The notes beneath the pieces were generated by a model that searched no databases, was not told the origin of the DNA, and was given only the letters and a program-made list of their open reading frames with translations. DNA of 64,000 bases, taken from positions 124,001 to 188,000 of the forward strand of contig NZ_JACYXI010000008.1 in NCBI RefSeq assembly GCF_014842915.1, in the 5' to 3' direction. Made by a program: the position numbers and the translations under genes. Below are positions 1 to 8,531 of this stretch, one piece after another. This DNA comes from Roseibium litorale (lineage in GTDB: Bacteria > Pseudomonadota > Alphaproteobacteria > Rhizobiales > Stappiaceae). The first letter of the stretch is position 1. Each line of letters begins with the position of its first letter.

Positions 1-989
1 ACTTCCGAGAGATAGCGCTCGCCGAAGGGGCCTTGCGCCTTTTCCATTTCGGCATAGTCAACCGCCTTGGCGCGGGCGTAGTCGCTGGCCGGCAGGAACT
101 TGGCCGCGATTTCCTCCGGCAGTTCCACCGGGCGGGACGGCTGCAGATAGGCGTTGGTCCAGATTGCCTGGCCTTCATCGGAGAGGATGAAGTCGAGCGC
201 CTTCTTTGCCGCTTCCGGATGCGGGTCGTTCGCAACCATGCTCATGACGTAAGGCACGCGCACGGAGCCTTCGCAGGGCAGCACGAATTCGAAATTGCCG
301 TCTTCCTCATACTTGGCGCGGTAGGCGTTGAAATCGTAATCGAACAGGATCGGAATTTCGCCGGAGACGACGCGGGCGAAGGAGGTCTGCTTGGGGACGA
401 TCGGATCGTTCTTGGCCAGATCCTTGAAATAGGAGATGGCCGGGTCGAAGTTGGTGAGGTCGCCGCCCTTGGCCAGGTTCACCGCCACGGCGCCGGCATA
501 GCCGACAAAGGCGGAAGACGGATCGAGATAGCCAACCATGCCCTTGTAGTCAGGCTTGGTCAGGTCGGCAAAGCACTGCGGCACCGGCTTGCCGTCCAGC
601 GCGTCGACATTCACGAAAAAGCCGATGGTGCCGTAGTGAACCGCGAACCACTTGCCTTCCGGATCCTTCAGGCCTTCGGGGATCTCGTCAAAGCCCTTGG
701 GCTTATAGGCCTGAACGAGGCCTTCCTTGGCCGCCTTGATGCCGGTGGTCACGCCATAATAGGCAACGTCAGCGACCGGGTTGTCCTTCTCGGCAACGAG
801 CTGGGCATAGGTCTGGCCGGAATTCTTGTTGTCCTGCGGCATCTTCACGCCGGTCTTGTCCTCGATGGCCTTCAGCATCGAGCCCCAGTCCGCCCATTGC
901 GGCGGGCAGTTGTAGCAAATGGCGTCTTCGGCTGTGGCCGGAGTGACGATGGCGGTTGCGGCAAGCGCAGCCAAAACGATATGTTTCAT
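1..989 (-). CDS. ABC transporter periplasmic substrate-binding protein (3' end cut by window edge)
   Basis: The reverse strand is open from an ATG at 989 to the window edge, about 329 codons, with no stop reached. Residues 1-20 (MKHIVLAALAATAIVTPATA) form a Sec signal peptide with an Ala-x-Ala cleavage site, so the product is periplasmic. The mature protein starts EDAICYNCPPQWADW, with a close Cys pair, and has the layout of the iron/spermidine/small-organic-acid binding proteins (SBP_bac_6/8 type). It starts 4 bases after the stop of the LacI-family gene at 994-2082, so the two are almost surely cotranscribed and the regulator probably senses the transported ligand. Permease and ATPase genes are expected beyond the left edge. 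The substrate cannot be told. Confidence 0.85.
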   Translation of the reverse strand, partial: MKHIVLAALAATAIVTPATAEDAICYNCPPQWADWGSMLKAIEDKTGVKMPQDNKNSGQTYAQLVAEKDNPVADVAYYGVTTGIKAAKEGLVQAYKPKGFDEIPEGLKDPEGKWFAVHYGTIGFFVNVDALDGKPVPQCFADLTKPDYKGMVGYLDPSSAFVGYAGAVAVNLAKGGDLTNFDPAISYFKDLAKNDPIVPKQTSFARVVSGEIPILFDYDFNAYRAKYEEDGNFEFVLPCEGSVRVPYVMSMVANDPHPEAAKKALDFILSDEGQAIWTNAYLQPSRPVELPEEIAAKFLPASDYARAKAVDYAEMEKAQGPFGERYLSE

Positions 990-993
990 CGGT

Positions 994-2082
994 TCATCCT
1001 TGTTTGAGAGCATACTTGAGCGAGGGAACGGACGGTGGCTGGGGCGCAATCCCGGCCGCCGTCGGGCTTTCCGGACGCGGAGCGGCGAGCGTCGCTCCGG
1101 CGCGGAACTGGAAGGGCAGCGCTGGCCGCTGCTCGAATGGGCCGCCCTGAAGGGCGCAAAGCAGGGTTTCCGCGGCCTGACGGCCCATTGCCGCAGGCCG
1201 GGTCTCAATCGTCGCAAGCGGAATGTCCAGCATCCTGCCGATTTCAATGCCGTCGAACCCGGCAACGGACAGATCCTCCGGCACGCGCCAGCCCGAAAGG
1301 CGCGCCGCCTTCTGCACCGCAATGGCAAGAAAGTCGTTGGACGCAAAGACCGCGGTCAGCCCGCTGTGCTCCCGCAGAATATCCGCCAGCTTTTCGGGGG
1401 TCTTGGCCTCGGCTTCGCTGATTTCGATCAAGGCAGGATCCGGCAGGCCCCGCGCCCGGCACTCGGCCAGAAACCCGGCATAGCGGTTGCGGGACCGGTC
1501 GGACGTTGCAAAGCGCAGCGCCAGAAAGCCCGTGCGCCGGTGGCCGAGGGCGGCAAACTGCCGGGCAATTTCGCGCGCAGCCTCGAAATTATCCACATAG
1601 GCCGAGCAGAAGCCGTCGAGCGGATCGTGAAACATCAGCGAAACGGGGATGTTGCGCTCCCGGGCCTGCTTCAGCTCGCGGCTTTTCTCCGGCGCGGTCA
1701 TCGTGACGATCAGGCCATCGACATCATTGGACAGCAGCGTGGCGATGGCCTCGTTGTCGATGGCGCCATCATAGTTCGAGCTGGAGATCAGCAGCTGGTA
1801 TCCGGACCCCAGCAGCACCTCCTGCGCGCCCTGCACTGCCTCGGCGAAAACCGGATTGGCCAGCGAGGGCACCAGGCAGCCGATGGTCATGGAGCGCTTG
1901 CTTTGGAGCGCGCGCCCGGTGGCGCTGAAAGAAAAGCCCAGGCTCCGGGCCGCCTTTTCCACCCTCTTGCGGACATCGGCGCTGGCCGGTCCCGAATTGT
2001 TCAGAACCCGGCTCGCCGTCGCAACCCCGCAGCCCGCCTCACGGGCGACATCCTTGATGGTGATCCTGGTTTTCGAAGGCAT
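994..2082 (-). CDS. LacI-family transcriptional regulator
   Basis: A 362-residue protein with an N-terminal LacI helix-turn-helix (ITIKDVAREAGCGVATASR, about residues 7-25, then the VLNNSG hinge-region entry) and a periplasmic-binding-protein-like effector domain of normal length. Family members repress sugar or small-molecule uptake operons and release DNA on ligand binding. The gene is the first of an operon continuing into the binding protein at 1-989. A perfect 14-bp palindrome of LacI type lies 26 bases upstream of its start, so it probably autoregulates the operon. The ligand is unknown. Confidence 0.93.
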   Translation of the reverse strand: MPSKTRITIKDVAREAGCGVATASRVLNNSGPASADVRKRVEKAARSLGFSFSATGRALQSKRSMTIGCLVPSLANPVFAEAVQGAQEVLLGSGYQLLISSSNYDGAIDNEAIATLLSNDVDGLIVTMTAPEKSRELKQARERNIPVSLMFHDPLDGFCSAYVDNFEAAREIARQFAALGHRRTGFLALRFATSDRSRNRYAGFLAECRARGLPDPALIEISEAEAKTPEKLADILREHSGLTAVFASNDFLAIAVQKAARLSGWRVPEDLSVAGFDGIEIGRMLDIPLATIETRPAAMGRQAAETLLCALQGGPFEQRPALPFQFRAGATLAAPRPESPTAAGIAPQPPSVPSLKYALKQG

Positions 2083-2107
2083 TGCCGCCGCCGTCTGATG
2101 GTCAAAG

Positions 2108-2121
2108 TGGAAACGTTTCCA
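2108..2121. promoter_or_regulatory. LacI-type operator
   Basis: The sequence TGGAAACGTTTCCA is a perfect 14-bp palindrome with a central CG, the classic form of LacI/GalR operators. It sits just upstream of the LacI gene (start at 2082), in the gap between that gene and the phosphatase gene at 2280-3080. Seen directly; the pairing with the adjacent regulator is inferred. Confidence 0.7.
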
Positions 2122-2279
2122 TCATCAGATATCCCGGCTTCATTGCAGGCATGTGACAGGTTGGCTGGCCTATGGCGTATCGAGCCCGCAGCGGGGCGGA
2201 GCAGTGAGATTGAAAGCCTGGTTTTCTACCGTTCCACGCCCGCTCGATTGTTGCCGGGCTGCCCCCGTTCCAGAAGCCT

Positions 2280-3080
2280 TCACACCCCAAAACGCTCCAT
2301 CAGCCAGCGGTGCATGTCGGGATGGCCGGCAAAGACGGAGCCTTCGCGGGCGGGCACACCGTTGATATCTGTCACCAGGGCGCCAGCCTCCTGTGCGATT
2401 AGTTTCCCGGCGGCCAGGTCATAATAGCTGAGGCCGTCCTCGAAATAGCCGTCCAGCCGCCCGCATCCCACATAGGCAAGATCCAGCGCCGCGGAGCCGA
2501 GCCGGCGGATGCCGGCGGTCTGGTCCATCGCGGCCTGCAGGCCGCTGAAGAAGCGGTCCTTGCCGATCACCTTCAACTGGCCCGGAACCGGCATGGAGAC
2601 GGAGACCATGGCTTCCGAGGCGGGCTTGGCCGCAAGCTGCGGCAAGGGGGTGCCGTTCAGCCAGACGCCCTGCCCGCGGATCGCGCTGAACATCTCGCCG
2701 CGCACCGGATCATAGACCACGCCGAGAATTTCCCCTTCCCCGTCGCAGAGCGCGATGCTGACGGCGAAATAGGGAATGCCCCAGACGAAATTGCTGGTGC
2801 CGTCGAGCGGATCCACGACCCACATTTCCGGACGGGTTCCGGCGCTGAAACCGGTCTCCTCGCCCAGAAAGCCGAAGCTGGCGCCATCTGCCCTCAAAAC
2901 TTCGGCAATCGCGGCTTCCGCAGCAGTATCGGCCTCGGAGACATAGTCCGCCTGCCCCTTCTTGCTGACCTCGCCTTCCTTGAGCGCATGAAAGCGGGAC
3001 ATCAGCGCCTCGCCCCCGGCGCGGGCTGCGGCTTCGGCAAGGGTGAGAAGGGAGGCCGTGTTCAGGTCCATGGTCGTCAT
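2280..3080 (-). CDS. Inositol monophosphatase family protein
   Basis: A 266-residue protein of the Mg-dependent, Li-sensitive phosphatase family (IMPase/SuhB/HisN/CysQ). Visible motifs are the metal-binding GEETG, the signature WVVDPLDGTSNF, and a distal DLAAGKLIAQEAGA element equivalent to the family's WDxAAG motif. The ATG at 3080 overlaps the TGA of the ABC ATPase gene; a TTG one codon earlier is also possible. It is the last gene of an importer operon (binding protein, double permease, ATPase, phosphatase). This suggests that the importer brings in a phosphorylated polyol or sugar which this enzyme dephosphorylates. A housekeeping role such as HisN or CysQ is less likely given the context. 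The exact substrate is not established. Confidence 0.88.
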   Translation of the reverse strand: MTTMDLNTASLLTLAEAAARAGGEALMSRFHALKEGEVSKKGQADYVSEADTAAEAAIAEVLRADGASFGFLGEETGFSAGTRPEMWVVDPLDGTSNFVWGIPYFAVSIALCDGEGEILGVVYDPVRGEMFSAIRGQGVWLNGTPLPQLAAKPASEAMVSVSMPVPGQLKVIGKDRFFSGLQAAMDQTAGIRRLGSAALDLAYVGCGRLDGYFEDGLSYYDLAAGKLIAQEAGALVTDINGVPAREGSVFAGHPDMHRWLMERFGV

Positions 3081-4138
3081 CAAGCAGCTCTGAGAAGGGT
3101 TGCGGCTTCAAATCCGAGCCCGAAGGTCTCGCCGATGTTCAGTTTGACCGGCGCTTCGGCCCAGACATGAAGGGCTTCGCCCAATGCAAGCTTGTGCACC
3201 CACGACCGGCCGACATAGCGGATGTCGGAGACCGTGGCGTCAAGCTGGCCCTGGCCCGCCTCGACCAGCCGGAGCCGCTCGGGGCGGATGAAGAGGGTTG
3301 CGGGACCGGCTTCGCCCGGTTCGGCAAGCTGCAGGGACCTGCCATCTTCCAGATGGAACCGGCCCTCGGCAACCCGGCCTTCCAGGAAATTCGCGTCCCC
3401 CACGAATTCGGCGACGAAGCGGGTTTGCGGACGGGCGTAGATGTCTTCCGGCCGGGACAGCTGTTCCACCACACCGCCATGCATGACGGCGATCCGGTCT
3501 GACAGTTCCAGAGCCTCTTCCTGATCATGGGTGACATAGATCGCCGTCACCCCGATGCGCTGCTGCAGGTCGCGCAGCTCCTGACGCAGCGAAACGCGCA
3601 GGCGGGCGTCCAGATTGGACATGGGTTCATCGAGAAGCAGCAGGGGCGGATCGATGACCAGCGCCCGGGCCATGGCAATGCGCTGCTGCATGCCGCCGCT
3701 CATCTCGGAAGGATAGCGGTCCTCGACATTCTTGAGCTGCACCTGCTGCAGGACATTGCGCACGCGCTTGGCGATATCTGCCTTCGGCACTTTGCGGAGC
3801 TTCAGGCCATAGGCGACATTGTCGAAGATCGTCTTGTTCGGCCAGAGCGCATAGTTCTGGAAAACGAAGCCGATGTTGCGGTCCCAGGGGGCGAGCCTGG
3901 ACACGTCCTTGCCGTCGAAGGCGATCTTGCCGCTGTTGATCGGATGAAAGCCTGCGATGGCACGCAGCAAGGTGGTCTTGCCGCAGCCCGAGGGCCCGAG
4001 CAGCGTGAAGAACTCACCCGGCTGGATGGTCATGGTCACGTCGCGCAGGACCGTGAGCGGACCATAGGCTTTCGACACCGATTCAATGGCCACTTCACAT
4101 CCTTGCGGGCGGCCGGGGTTTGTCAGGATGTCAGGCAT
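3080..4138 (-). CDS. ABC transporter ATP-binding protein (Fbp/Afu/Pot type)
   Basis: A 353-residue cytoplasmic ATPase. It shows Walker A GPSGCGKTT, Q-loop region NIGFVFQNYALWP, signature MSGGMQQRIAMARAL, Walker B LLLLDEPMSNLD and H-loop YVTHDQEEAL, followed by a C-terminal regulatory TOBE-like domain from about residue 235. The start is placed at the ATG at 4138 (MPDILTNPG), which overlaps the permease stop by 8 bases; 17 codons more are open upstream but lie inside the permease gene. It powers the double permease at 4131-6143. The TOBE-containing type is typical of ferric iron, sugar-phosphate, phosphonate and polyamine importers. Confidence 0.93.
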   Translation of the reverse strand: MPDILTNPGRPQGCEVAIESVSKAYGPLTVLRDVTMTIQPGEFFTLLGPSGCGKTTLLRAIAGFHPINSGKIAFDGKDVSRLAPWDRNIGFVFQNYALWPNKTIFDNVAYGLKLRKVPKADIAKRVRNVLQQVQLKNVEDRYPSEMSGGMQQRIAMARALVIDPPLLLLDEPMSNLDARLRVSLRQELRDLQQRIGVTAIYVTHDQEEALELSDRIAVMHGGVVEQLSRPEDIYARPQTRFVAEFVGDANFLEGRVAEGRFHLEDGRSLQLAEPGEAGPATLFIRPERLRLVEAGQGQLDATVSDIRYVGRSWVHKLALGEALHVWAEAPVKLNIGETFGLGFEAATLLRAA

Positions 4139-6143
4139 TCTCGATCCTTCTCGACTGGCCATAACGCACGACCAGGTAAAGCGGCACATAGATGATCATC
4201 ATCAAGAGGATGGTCTGGGCGGCCGAGACGCCGAAATCGGCATCGACGAGCGTGTTCTCGAAGATCACGGCGGTCATCGGCTTCCAGGGCGGACGGTACA
4301 GGACGATGGTCGAGGACAGTTCCGTCACGATGTGCAGGAAGGTCAGGGTCGCGCCCGTGACGGCGCCGGCAAGCATCAGGGGCGCGGTCACAGTCAGGAA
4401 CACGCGCAAGGGGCGTGCGCCGAGACTGATGGCGGCCTCGTCAAGGGCCGGGTGCACCTGCCGCAGGGCCGCTTCCGAAGCCTTCACCGTGAAGGGCAGG
4501 TTCCGGATCACATAGGCAAGGGCCAGGATGAACCAGGTTCCCGTCAGCTGCAGCGGCGCCTCGTTGAACATCATGATCAGGCCGATGCCGAGCACGGTGC
4601 CGGGGATGACATAGGGCATCATCACCGTGACGCTGAGGACCGGCGCAAGCACCGCATAGCGCTTTCTGACCAGCACGAAGGCGATGCCGAGGCCGAGGGC
4701 AAAGGCGACCGCCGTTCCGGCGACACCGAGGGACAGGGTCACCCAGGCCGGCGTCAGGCCGCTTTCCAGCATGTTGGTGTAGTTGGACAGGGTGAAGGCA
4801 AAGCGGGGCAGGCCGACACGCCATTCCATGAAGCTCGTGACCAGAACGGTCATGTGGGGCACGAAGGCGAAGAACAGCACCAGGCCCGCAAAGCCAAGGG
4901 CGCAGATCTGGCCGGTCGTGCTGAGCGGCCGGCGGTCGATCGCCCGCGAGGAGACGACGGAAAAGCCGCGCTTTGCGAGATAGATCTGCTGCGCCATCAG
5001 GAAGAGGCTGGAGATCGCCACGAGAACGACGGAGCCGGTTGCCGCCAGCGCCGGGTTGCGGCCTGCCTCGCTCAGGAACGAGGTGTAGATCAGTACCGGC
5101 AGGACATTCAGGTCCAGCCCGATGATCCGCGGGGTTCCGAAGTCGGACAGGGCCGCCATGGTCGCCAGATAGAGGCCCGTGATGATGCCGGGCATGGCAA
5201 GGGGGATCTCGACGGAGAACCGGGCCTTGGCCGGATTGGCGCCGAGGCTTTCGGCCGCTTCCACGTGAGAGGCGTCAAGGCCGCGGAAGGCGCTGTAGCT
5301 GAGCAGGAAGATGACCGGGAACACCAGCCAGGCGATGACCCAGATGACGCCGTGAATGCCGACGATGGAAAAATCGACGCCGAGCCCGTTGGTGATGACC
5401 CCGTTGCGGCCAAGCAGAAGGCGCCAGGAATAGGCGCCCAGGAAGGGCGGCGAAACCGAAGCCATGGTGGCGAAGAACACGATGCCATTCGTGCCCATGA
5501 CATCAAACCGGGCGACCACATAGGCCAGCGACACCCCGATCAATGCCGCAATCAGCGTGGCGGACAGGGAGATGAACAGGCTGTTGAGCGTGGCCTGCAC
5601 CGTCTCATTGCCGGTGACGAAATCGACGTAGTTCGAAATCGTCAGGCGGCGGCCCGCGTCGTTGAAGGTCAGATAGGCGTTGGCCGCATGTTTCAGGACG
5701 ACGCTGCCATCCGGCTCTTGCGCCGCGGTCAGAGGATCCGGGGCAGTGCGGTTGAAAAGCCCGCGTGGGGCCTGCTGGGAAACGGCAAGGCTGTTGCCGC
5801 CAAGTTCGAGCGACAGGTTGCCGCTCTCATCCATGGTGGTCCCGATCTTCTGTTCTGCCGCCAGCCGGAGCGTTTGCCGGTCCATGCGGGAGATATCGAG
5901 CGCAAACCCGCTGCCTCTGGTGACCTTCAGGGCGTTGCCCTTGCCGGCCGTTTCGGTCTGGAACTGGTCGGACATTTCCGGAACCGGTTCCAGGCCGGAG
6001 CCTCGATGCACCACGGAGAAACTTCCGCCATCGCCGATGACGGAAGCACTCAGAAGGCGCAGCTGCGGCAGAAGGATTGTCGCAGCGCAAAGGATCAGCG
6101 CGACAATCGTGAACAACAGCCAATTATCGCGCCAGACCCTCAT
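4131..6143 (-). CDS. ABC transporter permease, two fused membrane domains (AfuB-like)
   Basis: A 670-residue inner-membrane protein with two binding-protein-dependent permease domains in tandem. The first domain carries an EAA-type loop (HVEAAESLGANPAKARF) near residue 290 and the second another (ALDEAAISLGARPLRVF) near residue 565. Between the first membrane helix (residues about 11-32) and the first permease core lies a hydrophilic stretch of about 150 residues (roughly 33-185), presumably periplasmic. The ATG overlaps the stop of the binding protein gene (ATGA, 6140-6143). Fused permeases of this size are found in the Afu/Fbp/phosphonate branch; AfuABC of Actinobacillus imports hexose phosphates. 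Together with the phosphatase gene downstream this hints at a phosphorylated substrate. Confidence 0.92.
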   Translation of the reverse strand: MRVWRDNWLLFTIVALILCAATILLPQLRLLSASVIGDGGSFSVVHRGSGLEPVPEMSDQFQTETAGKGNALKVTRGSGFALDISRMDRQTLRLAAEQKIGTTMDESGNLSLELGGNSLAVSQQAPRGLFNRTAPDPLTAAQEPDGSVVLKHAANAYLTFNDAGRRLTISNYVDFVTGNETVQATLNSLFISLSATLIAALIGVSLAYVVARFDVMGTNGIVFFATMASVSPPFLGAYSWRLLLGRNGVITNGLGVDFSIVGIHGVIWVIAWLVFPVIFLLSYSAFRGLDASHVEAAESLGANPAKARFSVEIPLAMPGIITGLYLATMAALSDFGTPRIIGLDLNVLPVLIYTSFLSEAGRNPALAATGSVVLVAISSLFLMAQQIYLAKRGFSVVSSRAIDRRPLSTTGQICALGFAGLVLFFAFVPHMTVLVTSFMEWRVGLPRFAFTLSNYTNMLESGLTPAWVTLSLGVAGTAVAFALGLGIAFVLVRKRYAVLAPVLSVTVMMPYVIPGTVLGIGLIMMFNEAPLQLTGTWFILALAYVIRNLPFTVKASEAALRQVHPALDEAAISLGARPLRVFLTVTAPLMLAGAVTGATLTFLHIVTELSSTIVLYRPPWKPMTAVIFENTLVDADFGVSAAQTILLMMIIYVPLYLVVRYGQSRRIENA

Positions 6144-7096
6144 TTGTTCAGGAATTCCTGGAAGCGGGCGACCACGACCGGGCGCGGATCAACCGGAGAC
6201 ACGATGTTCAGGCTGCCAAGTGCCGGCAGAACCGCCGGCGGCGTCACATCCGTGCGGGCAGAGCGGCGGATGGTGGCATCGCGCACGACTTCATGAGACG
6301 CCTTGGAGCCGAGGAAATCGATGAACGCCTTGGCTTCGTCCAGGTGCGGGGCACCGGCAACGATGGCCTGGGCGTCGACCTGGCCGGTCACGGCGTCAGA
6401 CGGATAGATGACTTCGATCGGCAGGCCCTCGGCCTTCCACTTTGCGCCCAGATCCTCGTTGATCCAGCCCACAGCCGCCTCGCCGTCACGCACGGCGTTG
6501 AAGGCATCGTCGGAGCCAGGAGCGATCCGGGCGTCCTTGGCAAGGCTGCCGACAAAATCCCAGCCCTTGTCGCCGGAAAGCGCGGACAGGATCGTATAGC
6601 CGGTGCCGGACTTTGCAGGATCCGGAATGATCAGCGAGCCGAGCTCTTTCCACTTCGGGGAAACCAGGTCGTCCTGGGTCTTCGGCATGTCTTCAGCGCT
6701 GACACGCTTGGTGCTGACGATGATCGGCTGCAGTAGCACGGTGTAAGGATGCCAGATGTGGTTCGGGTCAGCCGTCACCATGTCAGCGTCGGTCGCGCTT
6801 TCATAAGCCTGGAAGAGAGCGGCGTTCTCTTCGAAGGTCTGGGTCGGGCCACCCCACAGAACGTCTGCGGTCGGATTGCCCGCTTCGGCGCGCAGGCGCT
6901 CGACCACTTCACCGGTTCCGCCGCGCACAATCGTCACGTTGATGTCAGGATGGGCCTGCTTGAAGGCGTCCAGGATCGGGCTGGAAGTGGTTTCGCCATG
7001 CGACGTGTAGACGACGAGATCGGCGGCCGAGGCGGTTGCCGGGACAAGCATGGCTGCCCCCATTGCTGTGGCTGCTAGTGCTAGATATCTGCTCAT
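6140..7096 (-). CDS. ABC transporter substrate-binding protein (AfuA/FbpA type)
   Basis: A 318-residue periplasmic protein. The start is set at the ATG at 7096, preceded by an AAGGGGAG ribosome-binding site; the frame is open further upstream but without such a site. Residues 1-21 form a signal peptide ending TASA, before ADLVVYTSHGE, the usual first beta strand of the FbpA/AfuA group. The motif SGTGYTILSAL in the second half matches the ligand loop of this group. It heads the operon with the fused permease, ATPase and phosphatase. Transcription is divergent from the ROK gene at 7272, with AT-rich sites between. Iron cannot be excluded as ligand, but no Tyr pair typical of ferric binding was checked. 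Confidence 0.9.
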   Translation of the reverse strand: MSRYLALAATAMGAAMLVPATASAADLVVYTSHGETTSSPILDAFKQAHPDINVTIVRGGTGEVVERLRAEAGNPTADVLWGGPTQTFEENAALFQAYESATDADMVTADPNHIWHPYTVLLQPIIVSTKRVSAEDMPKTQDDLVSPKWKELGSLIIPDPAKSGTGYTILSALSGDKGWDFVGSLAKDARIAPGSDDAFNAVRDGEAAVGWINEDLGAKWKAEGLPIEVIYPSDAVTGQVDAQAIVAGAPHLDEAKAFIDFLGSKASHEVVRDATIRRSARTDVTPPAVLPALGSLNIVSPVDPRPVVVARFQEFLNK

Positions 7097-7133
7097 TGAC
7101 TGCTCCCCTTTGTCGGGTGGAAGGACAATAAAT

Positions 7134-7253
7134 CTATTAAATGGGAAAAATGACAGTTTCGCAACAGAGCATTTTTCAGCCAAAAATTGACACCCGCGCG
7201 CAAGCTGAGAGACTGGACAGGATTCGTATGCCTCTATATAGTCCACTAAATAG
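7134..7253. promoter_or_regulatory. Divergent promoter region with a pair of inverted ROK-like sites
   Basis: The 175-bp gap between the binding-protein gene (start 7096) and the ROK gene (start 7272) is AT-rich against a GC-rich background. It holds CTATTAAATGG at 7134-7144 and, inverted, CCACTAAATAG at 7243-7253 (its complement is CTATTTAGTGG). The two sites flank the interval and resemble the AT-rich operators of NagC/Mlc-type ROK proteins. The ROK product probably controls both transcription units. The sites are seen; the binding is inferred. Confidence 0.5.
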
Positions 7254-7271
7254 AATAAATAGGAAACAACC

Positions 7272-8495
7272 GTGTCGGTAACCGGGAACAACCACGCCTA
7301 TTCCGGCCGTTACAATCGCCGGCTGGTCTTCGATCTCGTGCGCTCGAAAGGCGCAACGAGCCGGGGCGAGCTCGTGGCGGCGACCGGTCTTCAGACCCAG
7401 ACCATCTCCAACATCACGCGGGATCTTCTCGACCGCGGGCTCTTGCGCGAAGAAAGCCGCCCCGACGGCAGCCGCGGCGCACCGCAGAAGATCCTGACCC
7501 TGGAAAGCAATGCCGGCTGCTCTATTGGCCTGCATGCCGACCGGGACATCGTGGTGGGTGTGGCCTGCGACCTCTCCGCCCGGGAAATCACCCGCAGCAC
7601 CAAACAGCTCAACTGGCGCGACCCGCAGGCCAGCGTGGAAAGCATGGCCTCCATCGTCTCCGAGCTTGCCGCCGCCGGGAAAGGCGCGCCAGCCTGGGGC
7701 GTTGGCATTGCGATGCCGACCCTGCAGGAAGCGGATTATGAGCAATATGTCGGCGCTCCCGGATGGCAGGAATGGAGCGGCATCGATGTGGCGGATGCGC
7801 TTGAGGACGCGTGCGGATTGCCGGTCATTGTTGAAAATGACGCGACCGCTGCTGCCATCGCGGAACTGCAGGCGGGCGAGGCCACCGGCCTCTCGCATTT
7901 TGTCTATATCTTCGTTGGCCACGGCCTTGGCGCGGGCATCATCATCGACGGTCTTCCCTTCCAGGGAGCTTTCAACAATGCCGGGGAAATCGGTCTCCTG
8001 AGCTGGCCGGCAGAGCTGAAGCCAGACGAAACCGGCGCGGCGACGCCTTTCTCGCTGGAAGAAGTCGCGATCATGATCGGTTGCGATCCCCTGCAGCTTG
8101 AAGAGCCGGCGGCGCTGGAAAAGCTCTACCAGGCGCGCAATGCAGGCTTGATGCGCTGGCTGGAACTGAGCAGTGCCCGGCTCCGCCAGCTCGTTGCCAT
8201 GATCGAGAACATGTTTGATCCGCAGGCGGTTTTCGTCGGCGGCACCTTCCCGGCCGCCATCCTGTCGTCGCTGGTTGACCGGGCCTATCCGCTGCTTCCC
8301 TCCGTTGCAGCCCGCAAGGACCGGGACGGCCCCCGCCTGCGCCTGGCGCACCTGGGGTCCAGCGCCTCCGCGATCGGTGCGGCCATGTTGCCGATCATCG
8401 CCCATGGCAGTCCGGATTTCCGCCGCCTGTCGCTCATGCGCGGACGGAAAGGACCAGTGGATCCTGAAACGAGATTTGACCGGGTGGCAGGATAG
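7272..8495 (+). CDS. ROK-family transcriptional regulator
   Basis: A 407-residue protein with an N-terminal winged helix (TSRGELVAATGLQTQTISNI, about residues 31-50) and a C-terminal ROK sugar-kinase-like domain (ENDATAAA, then GHGLGAGIIIDG and NNAGEIG). The CxCGxxGC zinc motif found in many ROK proteins, and in the second ROK gene of this window, is not present; the region after NAGEIG diverges. The start is a GTG at 7272 with AGGA upstream. It is divergent from the Afu-type importer operon and followed by a Gfo/Idh/MocA dehydrogenase and an acetyltransferase, so it probably regulates the whole locus in response to the imported compound. Confidence 0.9.
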   Translation: MSVTGNNHAYSGRYNRRLVFDLVRSKGATSRGELVAATGLQTQTISNITRDLLDRGLLREESRPDGSRGAPQKILTLESNAGCSIGLHADRDIVVGVACDLSAREITRSTKQLNWRDPQASVESMASIVSELAAAGKGAPAWGVGIAMPTLQEADYEQYVGAPGWQEWSGIDVADALEDACGLPVIVENDATAAAIAELQAGEATGLSHFVYIFVGHGLGAGIIIDGLPFQGAFNNAGEIGLLSWPAELKPDETGAATPFSLEEVAIMIGCDPLQLEEPAALEKLYQARNAGLMRWLELSSARLRQLVAMIENMFDPQAVFVGGTFPAAILSSLVDRAYPLLPSVAARKDRDGPRLRLAHLGSSASAIGAAMLPIIAHGSPDFRRLSLMRGRKGPVDPETRFDRVAG

Positions 8496-8531
8496 TCCGG
8501 CGCCTGAAAGCCAGTTCAACGAAGTTCGAAA

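Noticed and set aside
4086..6296. Long open frame (736 codons) on the plus strand opposite the permease and ATPase genes
   Set aside because: It is antisense to well-supported ABC genes, has an Asp/Gly/Arg/His-rich composition typical of antisense frames in GC-rich DNA, and shows no domain or ribosome-binding site.
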